Source: Campylobacteraceae bacterium
Lineage (GTDB): Bacteria; Campylobacterota; Campylobacteria; Campylobacterales; Sulfurovaceae
Assembly: GCA_026985495.1 (NCBI GenBank)
Contig: JALSQJ010000006.1
Location: 1 to 5,717, forward strand
DNA: 5,717 nt
Direction of reading: 5' to 3'
Position numbers and translations under genes: made by a program. Positions 1 through 5,717 of this stretch are shown here, in pieces; the stretch's first letter is position 1, and each line of letters starts with the position of its first letter. A model generated the notes under the pieces. That model saw nothing but the letters and a program-made list of their open reading frames with translations, was not told the origin of the DNA and did not search any database.

Positions 1-1989
1 CTTTTTAAAAAGAGATATTTTCCAAAATTTTATTATGATACTGCCATTGAGATTAGAGATTTACAAGATAGATTAGCAGGGAGCATGGCACAGCCTCAAA
101 GTCTTATGACTCACCCCTCTTTGTTTGTCGAGAAGACCCCTGACTTTTTTTGGAATTTACTGCAAGAGAAGTATGATGCCTCTTTAAATTTTGAGGACAA
201 TGCTACTTCATTTGCCCAAGCATTGATGGAAAACCCTTTTTACTATAATGGGGTAGATATTACAGCTTCATTTAGAGAGACCAAAGAGATGATGCTCAAT
301 ATGATGACAAAGTTTAGTTTAGAGATGAAAATATCTCCCTCTTTAACTGAACAATTAATCACAAGTTTCTTACAAAAAGAGCCAAATTGGCGTAACAAAA
401 CCAACATAGAACGCTTAAAACTAACCAAAACATTTTTTCATATGCTCAAAGCGAACAATGGTATGAATTTTAAGGCATGGTTACTCTCAACACGTCCATT
501 TTTTTTCGCAGATAACAAAGCTTATGGCTTTAAAGATTGTGCCGAGATTTTCTTTGGACGAAAACCTGAAGATTTGTCCATGGAACAACAAGCTATTATG
601 GTGGCACTCTATCGTTACCCTTATGTGTTAAATAGTTCACCTAAACAACAAAAAGCCTCATGGGAAAAGATTAAAAAAGAGGCGATAGCCATTGTAAATA
701 ACTCTGAATTGATTAACAAACAATACGGCTTAGTCTCTAAAATAGAGAAGATGCCTCTGCCTAAGTTACCTTATTTCCCTGATGTTCTCATGGAGGTAGT
801 GGGTAAGATAACCCCACAAAACCAAGCCTACTTTAGCACTTTACCATTACGTAGTAAACGACTACTTAACAGCATTAAAGAGGTTCTAAACCAAGAGTTA
901 GATAAGCTTTTCCAGACTTATAGCATCTCTCCTAAAAGTCGTTTGGTTAGTAAAATAGGCATTAACTTTTTGATCGCCCCAAACTACTACTTTAACCACA
1001 CGCTTAACAAAGAGCTAGAGACAGATAAACTTTCAAGCTTTTGGGTCTCTATTGTCAATGAAGAGGGGAAGTTTGTACGTCTTTATCAAAAAAATAGTGC
1101 CTATCAAACCCCTCCTAAAATTGGGAATTTAGGAAAGATATTTTCACTTCTACTCTTTGCCAATAGGGGAGATAAATATTATACTAAATATTGTAATAAA
1201 AGTGCTTCAGATGAGATTGTTACAGAAAAAGGTTACCCTAAATGTACCTCAGGTACATGGCTTGATGCAAGACGACTTTTTACCTCCTCTAAGATGTTGC
1301 CTCTTTATGATGGGTTTATTAAATACCGTCAAAGAACTAAAAGTGGTGACAATACTTTTTACCGACCCATCTACATGAAAAGTATTGAAGCCCTTTACCA
1401 AAACTTAGCCTTAGTCCCTTTGCAAAACAATGAACCACGTGTTGATTTAGGTGCTGGAAAATTACAAATGACCCCTTTAGATATGCAAGTAGCAATACAT
1501 AAAATAACCCAACTCATTTATCGTCCTAACAAGGTTTTTTATGGGGCAAAGCTCATTAAATCGTTTGATTTTCACCCCATTAAAGAGGGCGTGGTATTAC
1601 CTGAAGTGAAGCACTACTCTTTAGAATCACCAGAGCAAGTCTCTCCCACTTTTCAAGCTTTTTTCACCAAAGAGAAACGCGTAACTCTTCAAACCCTTTT
1701 AAAAGCTCCTATTGTACAAAGTTATGGGCAGTTACAATGGTTAAAAAACTACCGAAACATTAAATTTGTTTTTGCCCAAGAGAGTCATAAAGAGGGCATT
1801 CATTGGTTGGTAGGAGCATTTAAAAAAGGTGGTAGATTTTATAGTTTTACCATTCATGTAAAAGAGGACAAACTCTCTAAGTATGCTATTATGCAAGAGA
1901 TTAAAAAGATATTAGAAAAAACGATGCAGAGCTTAAATAGCCCTCAAAAGATGAAGTATGAGTATATGAAACAGGTTTTTAAAGATTAG
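1..1989 (+). CDS. Degenerate class A penicillin-binding-protein-like protein (GT51 plus transpeptidase folds), 5' end missing
   Basis: The frame is open from base 1, so the gene starts upstream. The ATG at 85 is probably internal, because 28 sense codons precede it and its only GGGAG lies too close to serve. Numbering from that ATG, a GT51-like domain covers about 40-190: GVD at 56-58, a relic of the STxTQQL motif at 86-91 (SLTEQL), AYG at 146-148 and FFG at 157-159. A transpeptidase-like domain covers about 320-610, with LGAGKLQMTPLD at 455-466 matching the usual LGxxxVTPLE segment. Class A PBPs polymerise and crosslink peptidoglycan in the periplasm. Here the SxxK site reads NLGK (348-351), SxN reads SSK (401-403), and no KTG is seen near 560-570. 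The glycosyltransferase ED pair is at best E49-N50, and the second catalytic Glu appears absent around 110-122. Cys370 and Cys387 could form a disulfide. It is probably a non-catalytic cell-wall scaffold or regulator. Fold assignment is fairly sure; function is not. Confidence 0.72.
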   Translation, partial: LFKKRYFPKFYYDTAIEIRDLQDRLAGSMAQPQSLMTHPSLFVEKTPDFFWNLLQEKYDASLNFEDNATSFAQALMENPFYYNGVDITASFRETKEMMLNMMTKFSLEMKISPSLTEQLITSFLQKEPNWRNKTNIERLKLTKTFFHMLKANNGMNFKAWLLSTRPFFFADNKAYGFKDCAEIFFGRKPEDLSMEQQAIMVALYRYPYVLNSSPKQQKASWEKIKKEAIAIVNNSELINKQYGLVSKIEKMPLPKLPYFPDVLMEVVGKITPQNQAYFSTLPLRSKRLLNSIKEVLNQELDKLFQTYSISPKSRLVSKIGINFLIAPNYYFNHTLNKELETDKLSSFWVSIVNEEGKFVRLYQKNSAYQTPPKIGNLGKIFSLLLFANRGDKYYTKYCNKSASDEIVTEKGYPKCTSGTWLDARRLFTSSKMLPLYDGFIKYRQRTKSGDNTFYRPIYMKSIEALYQNLALVPLQNNEPRVDLGAGKLQMTPLDMQVAIHKITQLIYRPNKVFYGAKLIKSFDFHPIKEGVVLPEVKHYSLESPEQVSPTFQAFFTKEKRVTLQTLLKAPIVQSYGQLQWLKNYRNIKFVFAQESHKEGIHWLVGAFKKGGRFYSFTIHVKEDKLSKYAIMQEIKKILEKTMQSLNSPQKMKYEYMKQVFKD

Positions 1990-2040
1990 AGGATTAGATA
2001 AAAACCTTTTTTTAAATTAACCAGTTAGTACTGTAAAATT

Positions 2041-2071
2041 GTGACTATGATATTCCATCTAACTTAAGTTA
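2041..2071 (+). repeat. Direct repeat copy 1 (31 bp, A/T-drifted)
   Basis: The copy begins GTGACTATGATATTCC and matches the copy at 2169-2199 at 26 of 31 positions without gaps. At all five differences this copy has A or T where the other has G or C, as if it had drifted towards the A/T-rich background. It contains the perfect 10-bp palindrome AACTTAAGTT (2061-2070). It lies about 100 bp upstream of the proposed -10 box of the ATPase gene. It could be a protein-binding site or a member of a dispersed intergenic repeat family; the window alone cannot decide. Confidence 0.75.
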
Positions 2072-2140
2072 AAAATTAAATTATTATTAAAGATAAAAGG
2101 GCTATATTTCAAAGAAACTAGAGAAGTTTTTAGCTCAATA

Positions 2141-2149
2141 TGCTAAAAT
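2141..2149 (+). promoter_or_regulatory. Probable extended -10 promoter for the ATPase gene
   Basis: TGCTAAAAT fits the extended -10 form TGnTAtAAT used by the housekeeping sigma factor in Campylobacterota, where a -35 box is often missing and a T-rich stretch lies upstream (GTTTTTAG at 2126-2133). Transcription would start near 2156, giving a leader of about 65 nt that carries the second repeat copy. There is no recognisable -35 at the normal spacing, so the call rests on the -10 and its position. Confidence 0.5.
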
Positions 2150-2168
2150 AGTATTTTTTTAAACTTTT

Positions 2169-2199
2169 GTGACTATGGTATTCCGTCGAACTCAGGTTA
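2169..2199 (+). repeat. Direct repeat copy 2 (31 bp, G/C-richer)
   Basis: The copy begins GTGACTATGGTATTCC and continues with GTCGAACTCAGGTTA. It is 26/31 identical to the copy at 2041-2071, in the same orientation and offset by 128 bp. It is clearly richer in G/C than the surrounding spacer, which suggests selection or more recent arrival. It falls in the predicted 5' leader of the ATPase mRNA, ending 22 bases before the start codon, so it could act on DNA (operator) or on RNA (leader element). The internal dyad is weak (TTC/GAA around CGTC), so a strong hairpin is unlikely. Confidence 0.75.
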
Positions 2200-2207
2200 T
2201 TATTTTT

Positions 2208-2213
2208 AAAGGA
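2208..2213 (+). promoter_or_regulatory. Shine-Dalgarno site of the ATPase gene
   Basis: AAAGGA lies 8 bases before the ATG at 2222, a good spacing. It supports this start together with the family-like N-terminus that begins there. Confidence 0.75.
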
Positions 2214-2221
2214 TATATATC

Positions 2222-4537
2222 ATGACAAACCTCTACGAAAAACTTGGACTTTTCTATATGGGTCGTAACATTGATAAAACAACGCAAGAAGCAACTGACG
2301 CACTTACTCTACTAAAAAATAAAAACTTTACCACCCATACAGCCATTATTGGTATGACTGGTTCGGGTAAAACAGGTTTGGGTATTGGGCTAATTGAAGA
2401 GGCAGCTATTGATAATATCCCTTCTATTCTTATTGACCCTAAAGGAGATATGGGAAATCTACTCTTAACTGACCCTACCTTTAACCCTAAAAGCTTTGAA
2501 CCTTGGGTAGAAGATGAAGCTAATAATAAAAATGAAAATGTAGCTACCTATGCCAAAAAAATTGCCTCAATGTGGCAAGAGGGAATTAAAAGAGATTTTC
2601 AAGATGAAACACGTGTGGCTAAACTACACAACATAGAGAAAACTATCTATACCCCTGGTAGTTCAGCAGGAATTTCCATTAACATCTTAGGCTCACTCGA
2701 TGCCCCTCCAAGTGAAGTGTTAAATGATGCCGACACATTTGGCTCTTACCTTAAAAGTACCGTCTCATCTCTGCTATCACTAATCAAAATAGAGGCTGAC
2801 CCTGTAAGCTCCAAAGAGTATCTGCTGATAGCACAAATCTTAGCCGATAAGTGGACAAATGGCGAAAATATATCACTTGAAAAACTTATTGGAGATATTA
2901 TAGCTCCAAATTTTGAAAAAATTGGAGTCTTACCACTAGAGAGCTTCTACCCACAAGATAAGCGTTTTACTTTAGCCACTAAATTTAATTCCATTATCGC
3001 TTCACCTACATTTTCAGCTTGGCTACAGGGTGATGCTCTTGATATTCAAAAACTTCTATACAATGAGAATGGAAAAGCTAAAGTAGCTATTATGTCAATT
3101 GCTCATCTAAGTGATGAAGAGAGAGTGTTCTTTGTTACTATTTTACTCAACAAATATATTGCATGGATGCGACGACAATCGGGAACATCAGCACTTAAAG
3201 CCCTGCTCTATATGGACGAGATTTATGGTTACTTTCCACCAAGTAAAAACCCACCAACAAAAGAGCCAATGATGCTACTACTTAAACAAGCAAGAGCCTT
3301 TGGTACAGGTGTTGTACTAAGTACACAAAACCCTGTTGACCTTGACTATAAGGGGCTTTCCAATATTGGTACATGGTTTATTGGTCGCCTACAAACTAGC
3401 CAAGATATAGAGCGTGTTATTGATGGATTAGGAGGAAAAGTTGGAGCTAGTTACAGCAAATCTGAAATTAAAAATCTGTTAGCAAACCTTAAAAAAAGAA
3501 CTTTCTTTTTAAAGTCGGCTCACCTTGATGATATCCGTGTTTTTGGAACACGTTGGGTACTATCTTACCTCAAAGGTCCTCTTAAACTGGCTGAAATATC
3601 TAAACTTATGGAGGCTAAAAAAACCTTAAAACCTCAAATGATTATGAGCAGAGAACCTAAAGATAGTGATTTTGAAAGCTTTGTAAACTTAGATAAGAGT
3701 ATTCAACAAAAATATGCCATTGATGTAACAGGTCAAAACAACTTTAGAGCTACACTTCAAGCCAAAGTTGAGGTGCATTACTTTTCTCAAAGTAGAGAGG
3801 TTGATGAAAATCATCAACTATGTTTTAACCTTAAACTCCACAAAGAGGATAGTGTAGATTGGGAGAATTCTGAAGAGATTGAGAATTGTCCAAACTACTC
3901 AGAGTCTAAACCTTCAAATGCCTCTTATGCACCACTTCCCTCTGAAATAGTAGAAGATAAAGCTCTAAAAAGAGCTAAAAGAGAGCTGATTAATTGGATT
4001 TATAAAAATAGACGATTAACACTTTTCAAAACCACCAAACCAAGACTAAATTCAGAACCAAATGAGTCCTTAACTGATTTCAAAATACGCTTAAAAGATA
4101 TTTTAGATGAGCTAAGAGAAGAGGAGATAGAGAAACTACAAGAGCGTTATGAAAAGAGAGAGAAAAGATTACTAAAACGTCTTCAACGGGCCCAAGATAG
4201 AGTAGAAAAAGAGAAGGCAGATGCAAGTAAGTCTATAATAGATACAGGAATTGCTGTTCTTGGTGCATTGTTTGGACGTAGCTCTTCAGCAAAACTTGGA
4301 CGAGCTTTCTCACATGGAAGCCGTGCCTTAAAAGAGCGTGGAGACATAGGAAGAGCAGAAGAAGCCCTCAATGAGCTACATGAAGAGATTGAACTTTTAG
4401 CCCAAGAGTTAGAAGAGAAGATTGATGCCTTGAGTGAAAAGTTTGATATTGATACTATAGATATTAAAGATGCTTCAATGAAGCCTAAAAAGTCAGATAT
4501 TAATGTTACAGAGCTTTCAATTGTTTGGGTTGTCTAA
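2222..4537 (+). CDS. HerA/FtsK-superfamily P-loop ATPase with coiled-coil C-terminal half (DUF87-like)
   Basis: This complete 771-residue protein starts at an ATG with a good ribosome binding site. Walker A is GMTGSGKT (44-51), followed by the conserved strand IDPKGDMGNLLL. A YTPGSSAG segment (143-150) is, from memory, typical of this family. Walker B is LLYMDE, with D332 and E333. STQNP (367-371) supplies the polar sensor Gln369, and R389 in FIGRL is a candidate arginine finger. From about 610 to 670 the chain is a highly charged coiled coil. A short hydrophobic glycine-containing stretch follows (671-685, IIDTGIAVLGALFG), then a second coiled coil (about 707-740) and a C-terminal strand ending in LSIVWVV. 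HerA-type ATPases form hexameric DNA pumps or translocases. No NurA nuclease or other typical partner gene is adjacent, and no signal peptide is seen. DNA translocation is inferred from the fold; the biological role of this long subfamily is not known to me. It probably has its own promoter at 2141-2149. Confidence 0.88.
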   Translation: MTNLYEKLGLFYMGRNIDKTTQEATDALTLLKNKNFTTHTAIIGMTGSGKTGLGIGLIEEAAIDNIPSILIDPKGDMGNLLLTDPTFNPKSFEPWVEDEANNKNENVATYAKKIASMWQEGIKRDFQDETRVAKLHNIEKTIYTPGSSAGISINILGSLDAPPSEVLNDADTFGSYLKSTVSSLLSLIKIEADPVSSKEYLLIAQILADKWTNGENISLEKLIGDIIAPNFEKIGVLPLESFYPQDKRFTLATKFNSIIASPTFSAWLQGDALDIQKLLYNENGKAKVAIMSIAHLSDEERVFFVTILLNKYIAWMRRQSGTSALKALLYMDEIYGYFPPSKNPPTKEPMMLLLKQARAFGTGVVLSTQNPVDLDYKGLSNIGTWFIGRLQTSQDIERVIDGLGGKVGASYSKSEIKNLLANLKKRTFFLKSAHLDDIRVFGTRWVLSYLKGPLKLAEISKLMEAKKTLKPQMIMSREPKDSDFESFVNLDKSIQQKYAIDVTGQNNFRATLQAKVEVHYFSQSREVDENHQLCFNLKLHKEDSVDWENSEEIENCPNYSESKPSNASYAPLPSEIVEDKALKRAKRELINWIYKNRRLTLFKTTKPRLNSEPNESLTDFKIRLKDILDELREEEIEKLQERYEKREKRLLKRLQRAQDRVEKEKADASKSIIDTGIAVLGALFGRSSSAKLGRAFSHGSRALKERGDIGRAEEALNELHEEIELLAQELEEKIDALSEKFDIDTIDIKDASMKPKKSDINVTELSIVWVV

Positions 4538-4548
4538 TGTGTTATAAT
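4521..4548 (+). promoter_or_regulatory. Extended -10 promoter for rluB-rarA
   Basis: TGTTATAAT at 4540-4548 is a perfect extended -10 (TATAAT at 4543-4548). A weak -35 candidate, TTGTTT at 4521-4526, lies 16 bases upstream within the last codons of the ATPase gene. Transcription would start near 4555, about 45 bases before the rluB start codon. It is the best promoter match in the window and implies that rluB and rarA can be transcribed independently of the ATPase gene. Confidence 0.72.
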
Positions 4549-4560
4549 TCGCATAATTAA

Positions 4561-4576
4561 TGTGAATTAAATCACA
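4561..4576. promoter_or_regulatory. CRP-like palindrome TGTGA-N6-TCACA
   Basis: The sequence TGTGAATTAAATCACA is a perfect inverted repeat with the arms and spacing of the CRP consensus half-sites. It lies just downstream of the predicted transcription start (about +6 to +21), a position that would suit repression by a bound CRP/FNR-family regulator rather than activation. In RNA it would form only a weak 5-bp stem. It could be a chance match in A/T-rich DNA, though both full arms at the right spacing make that less likely. Confidence 0.4.
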
Positions 4577-4599
4577 ACTCTACTTTAAAGAAAAAAATA

Positions 4600-5538
4600 A
4601 TGAGACTTAACAAATTTATTTCCCACAACTCTAAATACTCCAGACGTGAGGCAGATGCCCTTATTGAGGCTGGAGAGGTTACTGTAAACAAAGTGAAAAT
4701 GGAAAACTTTAGCTACGATGTCAAAGAGGGGGACTTGGTCTCCATTCGTGGGCTTCATGTAAAAGAGAAAACCGAACTCACCATGATTGTCTTTAATAAA
4801 CCTAAAGGAACTTTGGTCACTCAAAAAGATGACCGTGGACGAACCACCATTTTTCACAAATTACCTGGTAAATTTAGACACTTCATTCCTATTGGACGAC
4901 TAGATTTTGCTTCTGAGGGTCTATTGCTCTTAACAGACTCTCCAAGAGTAGCAGAGGTGATGATGAAGAGTGGGTTAGATAGAACCTATAATATCAAAAT
5001 AGACAAACCACTTACTCCCGAAATGGAAGAGGCAATGAGAGAGGGGCTTTTTTTAGATGATGCTCGTGCAGGTGGGCATGAAAAATCTAAAATATACTCC
5101 ATGGAGTTTGCCCCATTTGTTTACTATGAAGTGCGTAGTGTTTCATCAAACTTTACTAAATTAAGAGTAACTCTAACTGAAGGTAAAAACCGTGAACTTC
5201 GACGTTTCTTTGGACACTTTGAAGCTAATGTTCTTGACCTAAAACGGGTTGAGTTTGGAGGAATTCAACTCAATAATTTACCTACAGGAAAAACACGCTT
5301 CTTTACACGTCGTGAATATGATGACCTACATAAATATCTTAAAATGGTACGAAAGATTGAAGAACAAGAGAAAAAAGAGGAAGAGGACAAAATAAAGGCT
5401 GAACGTTTGAGAGAAAAAAAGAAAAATCAAACCAAAGACCAAGCACATCGTGCTAAATCAGCCGAGCAAAAAAGGCTAAAAGAAGCCAAACAGCGAAACT
5501 CTAACCGAAATAATCCCAATAAAAAAGATAGGAGATAA
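4600..5538 (+). CDS. rluB: RsuA/RluB-family rRNA pseudouridine synthase with basic C-terminal tail
   Basis: The enzyme isomerises a specific uridine in ribosomal RNA to pseudouridine during ribosome assembly in the cytoplasm. The N-terminal S4 RNA-binding domain (about 1-60) opens with MRLNKFIS and SRREAD, the standard family start, which fixes the ATG despite a weak ribosome binding site (AAAGAA at 4587-4592). The catalytic motif is GRLDFASEGLLLLTD (99-113), with D102 the expected nucleophile. LTEGKNRELRRFFG and LKRVEFGG form the typical late-domain motifs. Residues from about 249 to 312 are a low-complexity Lys/Arg/Glu/Asn-rich tail ending NKKDRR, probably disordered and RNA-binding. Total length is 312, long for RsuA and nearer to tailed RluB proteins. 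The family is certain; RluB (23S rRNA) rather than RsuA (16S rRNA) or RluE/RluF is inferred from length and tail only. Its last codons contain the ribosome binding site of rarA. Confidence 0.88.
   Translation: MRLNKFISHNSKYSRREADALIEAGEVTVNKVKMENFSYDVKEGDLVSIRGLHVKEKTELTMIVFNKPKGTLVTQKDDRGRTTIFHKLPGKFRHFIPIGRLDFASEGLLLLTDSPRVAEVMMKSGLDRTYNIKIDKPLTPEMEEAMREGLFLDDARAGGHEKSKIYSMEFAPFVYYEVRSVSSNFTKLRVTLTEGKNRELRRFFGHFEANVLDLKRVEFGGIQLNNLPTGKTRFFTRREYDDLHKYLKMVRKIEEQEKKEEEDKIKAERLREKKKNQTKDQAHRAKSAEQKRLKEAKQRNSNRNNPNKKDRR
5530..5534 (+). promoter_or_regulatory. Shine-Dalgarno site of rarA inside the rluB 3' end
   Basis: AGGAG lies 6 bases before the TTG at 5541 and ends just ahead of the rluB stop codon (5536-5538). 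It decides the unusual start, and its placement implies that ribosomes finishing rluB can reinitiate on rarA. Confidence 0.78.
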
Positions 5539-5540
5539 TT

Positions 5541-5717
5541 TTGTCTTTAGCGTTAAAATATAGACCTAAAACGCTAGATGAGATTGTAGGACAAGAGCAT
5601 CTTTTAGCACCCAAAGCAGTTTTACGAACCCTCATTGAAAAAAATGCCTTAATGCACTCTTTTTTCTATGGTCCTCCAGGGTGTGGAAAAACCACTTTAG
5701 CAAGAGTCATTGCCAAA
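5541..5717 (+). CDS. rarA: RarA/MgsA-type replication-associated recombination ATPase, N-terminal 59 residues
   Basis: RarA (MgsA, the WRNIP1 orthologue) is an AAA+ clamp-loader-like ATPase that acts at stalled replication forks with single-strand-binding protein. The visible part reads through YRPKTLDEIVGQEHLL, the family's N-terminal Pro/Gly-Gln-His motif, and LMHSFFYGPPGCGKTT, with Walker A at 44-51. The start is TTG: an in-frame TAG at 5529-5531 lies 9 bases upstream, only ATA and ATT are other possible upstream codons, and the first in-frame ATG is codon 38, which would cut off the conserved N-terminus. The AGGAG at 5530-5534 supports TTG. The gene lies two bases after the rluB stop, so co-transcription and coupling are likely. 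Other clamp-loader-like proteins such as DnaX or RuvB share Walker A, but the GQEHLL plus HSFFYGPPG context favours RarA. The gene continues beyond the window. Confidence 0.85.
   Translation, partial: MSLALKYRPKTLDEIVGQEHLLAPKAVLRTLIEKNALMHSFFYGPPGCGKTTLARVIAK

Larger units (their letters stand above)
1990..2221. other. A/T-rich intergenic spacer with a repeat pair and promoter
   Basis: This 232-bp stretch separates the PBP-like gene from the ATPase gene. It contains two copies of a 31-bp direct repeat, a probable promoter and a ribosome binding site, each listed separately. I see no convincing coding region longer than 16 codons, no tRNA, and no stable G/C-rich hairpin followed by a T-tract that would make a clear intrinsic terminator for the upstream gene. 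The run AAAAACCTTTTTTT near 2000-2013 is too A/T-rich and its loop too short to be persuasive. Confidence 0.7.

Noticed and set aside
85..87. ATG at 85 as the true start of the PBP-like gene
   Set aside because: The same frame is open back to base 1 with protein-like content, and the nearby GGGAG lies only two or three bases from the ATG. Class A PBPs also need an upstream membrane anchor, which must lie outside the window.
243..428. 61-codon minus-strand frame
   Set aside because: It is antisense to the conserved GT51-like part of the PBP-like gene and shows no ribosome binding site or recognisable motif.
1157..1378. 73-codon plus-strand frame
   Set aside because: It lies wholly inside the PBP-like gene in another frame and has no family-like motifs.
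1..1989. Link to an alpha-2-macroglobulin gene, as for PbpC
   Set aside because: PbpC-type genes often sit beside bacterial alpha-2-macroglobulin genes, but nothing upstream is visible and no C-terminal PbpC domain is recognised, so the link cannot be supported here.
1990..2030. Intrinsic terminator after the PBP-like gene
   Set aside because: The only inverted sequences (AAAAA/TTTTT and TAAC/GTTA) have two-base loops or no G/C stem, so no credible terminator can be named.
2034..2039. TAAAAT just before repeat copy 1 as a second promoter
   Set aside because: The TG is directly adjacent instead of one base away, no -35 is seen, and such hexamers are common in this A/T-rich spacer.
2041..2199. 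CRISPR array
   Set aside because: There are only two repeat copies, at 26/31 identity and with a 97-bp interval, and no cas genes; this does not fit repeat-spacer architecture.
4183..4371. 62-codon minus-strand frame
   Set aside because: It is a shadow of the charged coiled-coil coding region of the ATPase gene.
4585..4857. 90-codon minus-strand frame
   Set aside because: It is antisense to the S4 domain of the pseudouridine synthase, which is clearly the real gene.

Overview
The window suggests a low-GC member of the Campylobacterota (Epsilonproteobacteria), perhaps near Sulfurimonas, Sulfurovum or Arcobacter. The clues are A/T-rich codon use, extended -10 promoters of the TGnTATAAT type without a clear -35 box, short T-rich spacers and the look of the encoded proteins. 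This placement rests on sequence style and has not been tested by a search. All genes lie on the plus strand, and two of the four are cut by the window edges.

Layout. (1) Positions 1-1989 hold the 3' part of a class A penicillin-binding-protein-like gene, a GT51 transglycosylase fold followed by a transpeptidase fold. The catalytic motifs appear lost in both domains although the reading frame is intact, so it looks like a pseudoenzyme rather than a pseudogene. (2) Positions 1990-2221 are an A/T-rich spacer with two diverged copies of a 31-bp direct repeat 128 bp apart, a probable extended -10 promoter between them, and a good Shine-Dalgarno site. (3) Positions 2222-4537 encode a 771-residue HerA/FtsK-superfamily P-loop ATPase with a charged coiled-coil C-terminal half. 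Its family is widespread but its role is poorly defined. (4) A 62-bp spacer carries a TGTTATAAT promoter, which starts inside the spacer just after the ATPase stop codon, and a perfect TGTGA-N6-TCACA palindrome. (5) Positions 4600-5538 encode an RsuA/RluB-type rRNA pseudouridine synthase with a long basic tail. (6) The start of rarA (TTG start at 5541, running off the window) follows after two bases, with its ribosome binding site inside the end of the pseudouridine synthase gene.

The genes do not form one obvious pathway. The pseudouridine synthase (ribosome maturation) and rarA (stalled replication forks) are probably co-transcribed and translationally coupled. The ATPase appears to have its own promoter, and the PBP-like gene belongs to a transcription unit that begins upstream of the window. 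The most notable items are the degenerate PBP, the orphan coiled-coil HerA-like ATPase, and the paired repeat flanking that ATPase's promoter. I do not see a complete new multi-gene system here.
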